Origin: Rhizobium sp. NLR16a
Lineage (GTDB): Bacteria; Pseudomonadota; Alphaproteobacteria; Rhizobiales; Rhizobiaceae
Length of the DNA stretch: 64,000 nt
Assembly: GCF_017948245.1 (NCBI RefSeq)
Contig: NZ_CP072865.1
Span: 2,753,501 to 2,817,500, forward strand
Reading direction: 5' to 3'
The translations under genes and the position numbers were made by a program. Positions within the stretch are counted from its first letter, which is position 1; each line of letters opens with the position of its first letter. Under the pieces are notes generated by a model. It was not told the DNA's origin and did not search any database. It saw nothing but the letters and a program-made list of their open reading frames with translations. Shown here in pieces: positions 63,047 through 64,000 of this stretch.

Positions 63047-63506
63047 TTATCTCGTCGGATTGGCCGGATCCTCGCTGACGCCGACGCGGTGGCGATAGAC
63101 CATTTCCCAGCCTTTCCAGCCGTTGAACAGAAGAAGGGCGGTAGCGATCAAAGACAGCACCAATCCGGTCGGGACGATGAAGTCCCCGCCTTCGGCCAGC
63201 CGCCGCCCGAGGTTGAAGGCCTCGATCAGGACGAGAATGACGTTTCCGATCATGTGAAACCAGGCGTCGCGCAGGTCGCGAATGCGGCTGTCGCCGAAAG
63301 AGTCGATCAAGCCGGCAACTGCCGCCAACGCCGCCATGACAAGGCCGGCGCCGAGCATCCAGTTGGTCGCAACTGCCCAGGCCGGATCGCCCGATCTGGC
63401 GTAGACGATGTCGACAACAAGCGTGCCGACGAAGGCGGCGACGGGACGGGATCAACATCGGGTGGATCGGATGACCGGCAATGCTCAACGTGCTTTTCGG
63501 GTTCAT
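63047..63506 (-). pseudogene. DUF2231 membrane protein, frameshifted near the start
   Basis: The ATG at 63506 (behind AAAGGAGGATAGG) opens MNPKSTLSIAGHPIHPMLIP, the DUF2231 start with its HPIHP motif. Near 63446 two bases seem missing (ATC CCG T-CCC GTC instead of ..CCG TTC CCC GTC). The rest (VAAFVGTLVVDIVYARSGDPAW ... NWMLGAGLVMAALAAVAGLIDSFGD ... HMIGNVILVLIEAFNL) runs open in another frame to 63047. In phase it would be about 153 residues with four spans. It directly follows the DUF2945 gene, whose final codons contain its ribosome site. Confidence 0.82.
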
Positions 63507-63507
63507 C

Positions 63508-63723
63508 CTATCCTCCTTTGACCTTCCGCAATGCATCTTCCCTATAGGCAGCGATATGGTCGCTCTTGTCGCTCTTGATCTCGTATTGGGGTGAGGCCTC
63601 GGTGGCGCGGCGGCGATGACCTTTGTAGTCAAAATCCCGGGTGTGGATCGCAATGATGTGGCCGGAGACCTGCCCGGCCTCCGAATTCCAGGTGACGTGA
63701 TCTCCCCGAGCAGATTTGGCCAT
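63508..63723 (-). CDS. DUF2945 (Tudor-like) small protein
   Basis: 71 residues: ARGDHVTWNSEAGQVSGHIIAIHTRDFDYKGHRRRATEASPQYEIKSDKSDHIAAYREDALRK matches the DUF2945 pattern (GDxVxWNSEAGxVxG...PQYEIKSDKTDH). Small SH3/Tudor-like barrel, function unknown. ATG at 63723 has only a weak ribosome site. Its last codons AAA GGA GGA TAG form the Shine-Dalgarno of the DUF2231 gene, one base apart, so the two are coupled. The remaining 277 bases to the window end hold nothing I can support. Confidence 0.8.
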   Translation of the reverse strand: MAKSARGDHVTWNSEAGQVSGHIIAIHTRDFDYKGHRRRATEASPQYEIKSDKSDHIAAYREDALRKVKGG

Positions 63724-64000
63724 GTCGCACAACTCGTCAGATGCCGCAGAGCATGCGTCAAACATCCAGACCGCATGCTTTGTTCCGGTCATGGCCGACA
63801 AGCTGAAACCCGTAGCTGTGGAGAAGAGACCTGCGTGCTTGGCCCGTGCGAATGGACCCCGCCCCGCAAAAGGCTATCGCCCGGCCGGAGCCACCGAGCG
63901 TGAAGACCGTTGAAATATCGAGGGCGCGGTGATAATTCCTGCATCGGGTCTGCAGTTCACCCAGGCATCGCCGTTCTCCGGAACACGCTAAACCTGACAA

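Noticed and set aside
62967..63776. Open frame of 269 codons covering DUF2231 and DUF2945
   Set aside because: Only about 20 of its residues (MNPKSTL...) are real; the rest is off-frame sequence beyond the frameshift and antisense-like composition.

Overview
The window looks like a piece of the main chromosome of a fast-growing rhizobium, most likely of the Rhizobium leguminosarum / R. etli group. The grounds are: rhizobial gene families (PmtA-type phosphatidylethanolamine methyltransferase, Ohr/OhrR, tandem L,D-transpeptidases, a TIGR03808-type Tat repeat protein, the ligase-associated exonuclease), a GC-rich coding style, several ABC sugar and amine import operons, and short palindromic intergenic repeats. 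I saw no IS element, integrase, CRISPR array, tRNA or rRNA, so it reads as ordinary chromosome with metabolic accessory loci.

Layout. 1-9.7 kb: start of sodB, pmtA, a TSUP exporter, an MdtG-like efflux pump, a TetR repressor divergent from a glutathione S-transferase around a large inverted repeat, a damaged nadE, a branched-chain aminotransferase behind a terminator-like hairpin, and a zinc alcohol dehydrogenase. 9.7-17.3 kb: a polyol locus with an AraC regulator, an ABC importer (binding protein, two permeases, ATPase), a small membrane protein, a sorbitol/xylitol-type dehydrogenase, the scar of a deleted SDR, an L-xylulose-reductase-like SDR and a ribitol-dehydrogenase-like SDR. 17.4-21.8 kb: small regulators, a cupin, a CorC/HlyC membrane protein and trans-aconitate methyltransferase. 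22-30.3 kb: a seven-gene minus-strand set combining a ureohydrolase, a PotABCD-like importer and two 2-hydroxy/2-oxo acid oxidoreductases, divergent from a LysR gene. 30.5-35.1 kb: glucose-6-phosphate dehydrogenase, NUDIX and a HerA-like ATPase. 35.5-39 kb: two adjacent ABC-F ATPases, the second preceded by a tiny leader ORF with a very strong Shine-Dalgarno and mutually exclusive RNA stems. 39.2-44.5 kb: VOC/DUF1579/DUF899 genes, MarR, ohr/ohrR, rpsU, a cold-shock gene. 44.7-54.2 kb: L,D-transpeptidases, hydrolases, an ATP-dependent DNA ligase with its exonuclease, a GDPD and a soluble chemoreceptor. 54.7-64 kb: LuxR solo, frameshifted GGDEF-EAL gene, Tat repeat protein, GST/LysR, acetyltransferase and a frameshifted DUF2231 gene.

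The strongest candidate for an undescribed system is the leader-peptide/alternating-stem region upstream of the second ABC-F gene (37191-37490), which has the architecture of an antibiotic- or ribosome-responsive attenuator. The polyol locus may encode a bacterial L-arabitol/L-xylulose/xylitol/D-xylulose route. Four genes carry visible lesions (nadE, an SDR, GGDEF-EAL, DUF2231). Three of the lesions are frameshifts with the same net phase (+1 or -2), so sequencing error must be considered beside real decay.
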